A program made the translations under genes and the position numbers. The notes beneath the pieces are model-generated. The model was not told the origin of the DNA and ran no database searches. It saw only the letters and a program-made list of their open reading frames with translations. DNA of 27,182 nucleotides from Echinococcus granulosus (lineage: Eukaryota; Platyhelminthes; Cestoda; Cyclophyllidea; Taeniidae): NCBI RefSeq assembly GCF_000524195.1, contig NW_020170554.1, positions 114,437 to 141,618 on the forward strand. Reading direction: 5' to 3'. This document shows, one piece after another, positions 23,280 to 27,182 of this stretch (its first letter is position 1; every line of letters starts with the position of its first letter).

Positions 23280-24494
23280 ATGACAAAGGAAGTGATATGT
23301 ACCTAACCTTTGACACGTGTAACTTGTCGTATCTGAATCAGTTCTGCACTTTCTTTTTAAAGTCTTTAAATTTAAAGTACTTAAGATGAATTTAAATAAG
23401 CGCGCGGTTCCAATATCCCCCGAGAAACGTACCCGCCGCGTTTATGTTGTAAGGAGGACGGAATACCTCCCCATCAATTTCTTCCTGAGGGTCCATCAAT
23501 TGGCAGTACCATCACCCAACAAGCATCACCCTTCGTTTTCCCCCAAGACTACTCTTAACTAAACAATTGTCGTTTTTAGGGACTAAACAGTCATTCGCGA
23601 GACAAAGTAGACAGCAAATGAAACTTGGATGAGGCAACAAAGGCGATAATTAAGCCAAGTTTGTGTCCCATGGTGATAGTGGAAGCGCCATTACAATTAA
23701 CCATTTATAATTGTAAACAAATTCTGCTGAAAAGAATGGCTTCCTAAAGACCAGCTGCAAGCATATTTATTTCAAATGTATCTGTTCACTCTGCCTTCCA
23801 CGCCACTTTGGTGACCATTTCTATGCCGTCACCACGGTGTCCCCAAACCTTCTGCAAGTTAATGCTACATTCTTTTCTCTCCTGACACACTTTAGGACCC
23901 ATAAACTGAAATTTATTCAAGCATCAAGGCTACAGATTTTTTGCAGGACTTCCCAGTCTTAACTAAGCATAGCTATGTGAATGTGCATCCATGCAGAGTC
24001 TTTATGTCCGATCAAGTTTCCGTGGCCACGGCAGTATCTTGACGGTCTCAAAAATGCAATTTATTAAACTCCACTAGGCCAAGTACGCGAAATTCCTTAT
24101 TTTTGCAGGAACTATGGCAAACCCAAACTTAATGGTTGGATGAACGAATGAGAACAATCCCCTCTCACTCCTGGCAATCACCTTGGCACTTTGACCTGCC
24201 ACACCAGACATTGACTGTGTGAATAAATGCACCTCTACTGCATTCCCGCTGGCTGAAGTGAACATCTACATTATGGTTTGGATGCGTTAAGTTGAGAAAA
24301 CAGGCTGGTCGAATGGCTTAGAAGATCAACAATTTAAGAGGCAAATATTTCTTACTAATTTCAGCCGAACCGCCGAGCTCCTGCTCACGATAAACGGACA
24401 AAAATAGGTGCAATCAAGCACTCACTATTCCACTTCCTGCCATAAAAATTGGAAAACTCCGTTACTTATGGAACGCTAAACGAAGCGATACTTG

Positions 24495-24541
24495 GAAGCC
24501 GAGGAGTGACAAAGTGGACGCTGCCTTGCCCCAACAACATC
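24495..24541 (-). repeat. Inverted-repeat arm, right (C), second-unit copy
   Basis: Counterpart of 17116-17162. Its only near-perfect partner in the window is the left arm at 12295-12341. Confidence 0.75.
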
Positions 24542-24938
24542 AACTAATGGTTCGTTGTAGAAAAAGTCTACCGCCTCCATTTAAAATAATGAACTTAAGC
24601 AAAATTGTTAAGTCAAAATTCTCTACCCAACTTGTGAGTTTATTAAAATGCAGCCACATTTGATTGGTTCGGCATTTTTGGAAAGAAGGAGAAAGAACTC
24701 ACAATGGAAAGCAGGAAAAGTAGTCCGTTTTGCTTATCCACTCTCAACAAACGGCTTTTCATTTACATCTGAGCACAAACGAGAGTAAACGAAGGAAAAA
24801 GAGGCTTAAAGGTCATTTCTCCTACCAAAGTGGTGGTTAAACTCACAGAGATCGAGGACCAATAGATGGCGATGCTGCTAATATGTTTTGCTATATTTTT
24901 TGGCCTTTGATTTGTCGTAGGATTTTGCGACTTGTCTC

Positions 24939-25049
24939 AAGACGAAAGAGGACACGGTGCTTGAAACCAATATGTACGGTTGTCGTAGAGAAGAACCTGT
25001 GGATTACTGGCTCGGCCCGGAAGTCAGATCGAGGCAGGAGATGCATTGG
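24939..25049 (+). repeat. Dispersed motif R8, second-unit copy
   Basis: Counterpart of 17560-17670. Confidence 0.5.
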
Positions 25050-27181
25050 TGGAGAGTAAAACGAGCATCTTGCGCACTACATTGACTTCCATTTCAAAGC
25101 TCCTATTTTTGCACTCAGTAAGGCTGAATACGTCTGTAGGGGGAGCAGTCTAACTGAATTCATATTCAAGCAATACTACTTACAAAGGAGTTACAAGTAG
25201 CACACAAGTGTGTTGTGGGAACAAGGTTTCTTCCTAAGGTAAATTATTTGAGCATCTGCCGCTGCGCTTCTGTGACTAACGACTCACCGGGAGTGGTGTG
25301 CTTAAAGTTAAGTCTACATGAAAAGAGGACAGGTTAGTACGCAATCAAAGATGCCAATAATTGCACACCTAGCTAACTTGTTGACTCCCCTTTCCTCACT
25401 GCATTTCGCAGGGCCATTGTGACTGCACTTTTTACACGAGGAATGAGCAAATATTCTGCTGTAAGATAAGAAAAAGCATAGAATAATTGGATGAGTGGTG
25501 TGACTTCCCGCGTCCTCCAGGCAGTTCTCATCTGTGAGTACATCAAGCTTGGAAGGGAGGGCAACATCCGAGTACTGAAGAAACCGCGTGGACGAACAGA
25601 ATATCCAATCACTACCTCACCTCAGCTTTATTTGATAGTTTTCCCCGAAGATTTGCATGGTCACTTACCTGTGTTGACAGGCACAGCGCAACTGGTATCT
25701 TGGAGGTCACACGAGGAAATAGAAAAGATGACAATCGAATTTGAGTGTAAGCGAGCGGACACTGCATTTTGCCGTCAGTAATGTAGCTTGGTGATTATGT
25801 TGTACCTGAGGTTCCGTGCTGCCTGCGAAATGGTTAGTGAAAGATAATTCCACAGGAAGAATAGGCCGATCGGTTGTTCTAAACATTGAAGCTTTCCCGT
25901 TGAATAGTATTGTAATACCTCCAGTGTTTGCTTAACTCATCCTCTCAGTTACCCAGACAGTTGAGGTCTGAGTCATTGTGTTTGCACTCAGTGGCCTGAC
26001 CTTCGGGACAGGCCAGTAGCCCCTAGCTCTTCTTCGTGTTAAGAAATACACATTCCAGTATTACAAATTCCATCTTAACAGATAACTTTTACTTGGCAAA
26101 TCAAGGGGGATCTTGATACGATTTGACTCAGAAAGGAAGAAAATTATGTTACTTCAATTAGCAATAACATACAAATGTAGCAACTGAAACGCACAAGGAG
26201 GTACGAACGATGAAATCGAATGGATAAAAACGAACATTTTAATACAGACACTGGTGTCCGTAGTAGGCTTCAAGTGGATATACAAACAGATTTCTCGTGC
26301 ATATTTTGATGATGGTGAACTGCAAGAAAATTGTTTTAAAATGAGAAACATACAAGTATGAATAGTATTATAAGATCCATGTGAGGTGGGGCGAGGCTTC
26401 AATGAAGATGAAAGAGGACACAATACTCGGGTCGAATGTGCATTCTTAGCTCAAATTAGGGCGTGGTGACTGCTGACCTGGTCCGGATGCCAGGCCGTCC
26501 GACAGAGGTACAATGGGGGAGCCCAGAAAGGCACCCGTTAACAAAACCGAGAGTTAAGCGGACTATTAAAGAACAACAGTAGCATTATATGCGCGCCTTA
26601 ACTTAGAGTGGCCAGAATCAACTTGGCTATATTCGAAAGCGGTGGTTTGAATAAAAGTAACTACGACAAGAATTCGTATATTCGAAAAGGCAATCGTGAA
26701 ATGTTTTTTCCAAACAGACAGGTAAATATTTCATTTCACGTTTCTCCCATTCGAATAGTACGTGCCACATTTACAGTTGAAATGCCTTGGTGAGACCTCT
26801 GGATGACAGATAGGTGGGCTGTCTTCAAGTTTGCCAGAAGAAAGGTGCTTTCGTAGATCAAGAGTATGCTGTGGATAACCCTTATTTGCTTCTGTCCAAG
26901 TCTTTCACTCCGCCCAACTATCAATGCTATGTGGGTGGAGGACTAAAGCGAAAAAGGCAAACCAGTTATCAGTGTGTAAATAATTTGTCAGGAAACACTC
27001 CTTTGGTTTCCCTACAGTCTCCCTTTTTTGTAGATATTATCCTATTATTTACTCTGTAAGTCTCATTTCCACCCTACGCCTGCTTTCTAAGCCTAGTTGG
27101 TCGAAACAGGGGGGTAAACGGAGGGCATTACACATTGCTACAATGATTTGCGATGACATAAATGAAGCTGAAATTCATGTG
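25035..27181. other. Flank segment, second-unit copy, no gene recognised
   Basis: Counterpart of 17656-19802, with motif R6 repeated at 26406-26569. The open frames are the same unrecognised ones as in the first unit. Confidence 0.5.
26406..26569 (+). repeat. Dispersed motif R6, second-unit copy
   Basis: Counterpart of 19027-19190. Confidence 0.72.
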
Positions 27182-27182
27182 G

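Larger units (their letters stand above)
22410..25034 (+). repeat. Repeat C, second-unit copy
   Basis: Counterpart of 15031-17655, with the same purine-rich tract and arm site. Confidence 0.87.
19803..27181 (+). repeat. 7379-bp tandem unit, second copy
   Basis: It is a direct repeat of 12424-19802 with no difference seen. It contains repeat B at 19803-22409, repeat C at 22410-25034 and the flank at 25035-27181. Base 27182 is already the first base of a further unit (G, as at 12424 and 19803). Identical copies imply a very recent duplication, gene conversion, or a duplicated path in the assembly. Confidence 0.95.

Overview
This looks like an intron-rich, repeat-rich animal nuclear sequence. 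The reasons are the absence of any long open frame in 27 kb, one clear receptor exon standing alone in non-coding DNA, diverged interspersed repeats, and a gap of exactly 100 N. A flatworm, possibly a tapeworm, would fit the texture, but nothing in the sequence proves the taxon; that is inference.

Left part (1-12194). It is mostly non-coding by eye. The only coding sequence I can support is one minus-strand terminal exon at about 6509-6810. It encodes TM6, extracellular loop 3, TM7 with NPxxY, and the C-terminal tail of a class A peptide GPCR that most resembles thyrotropin-releasing-hormone-type receptors. This part also holds one partial copy (about 2903-3655) of an interspersed repeat that reappears in the right part, and three diverged copies of a short motif (about 5751, 11109 and 11926).

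Gap (12195-12294). It is 100 N. The first base after it already lies in an inverted-repeat arm.

Right part (12295-27182). A 7379-bp unit is present twice in direct tandem (12424-19802 and 19803-27181). The register is exact and I saw no difference in the lines I compared. The window ends one base after the second copy. Each unit contains two older, clearly diverged tandem copies of a ~2.6-kb repeat (B, then C), followed by ~2.15 kb of flank. Copies of the short motif lie inside B and C, at the end of each, and in the flank. A 47-nt arm at 12295-12341 is the inverted complement of sites near the ends of B and C. It matches the C site at 46 of 47 positions.

The interest is architectural: nested duplications of very different age, an inverted-repeat-bounded and probably non-autonomous repeat family, and an identical tandem copy that is either very recent or an assembly loop. 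I see no gene cluster, CRISPR array, rRNA, tRNA or intact transposase.
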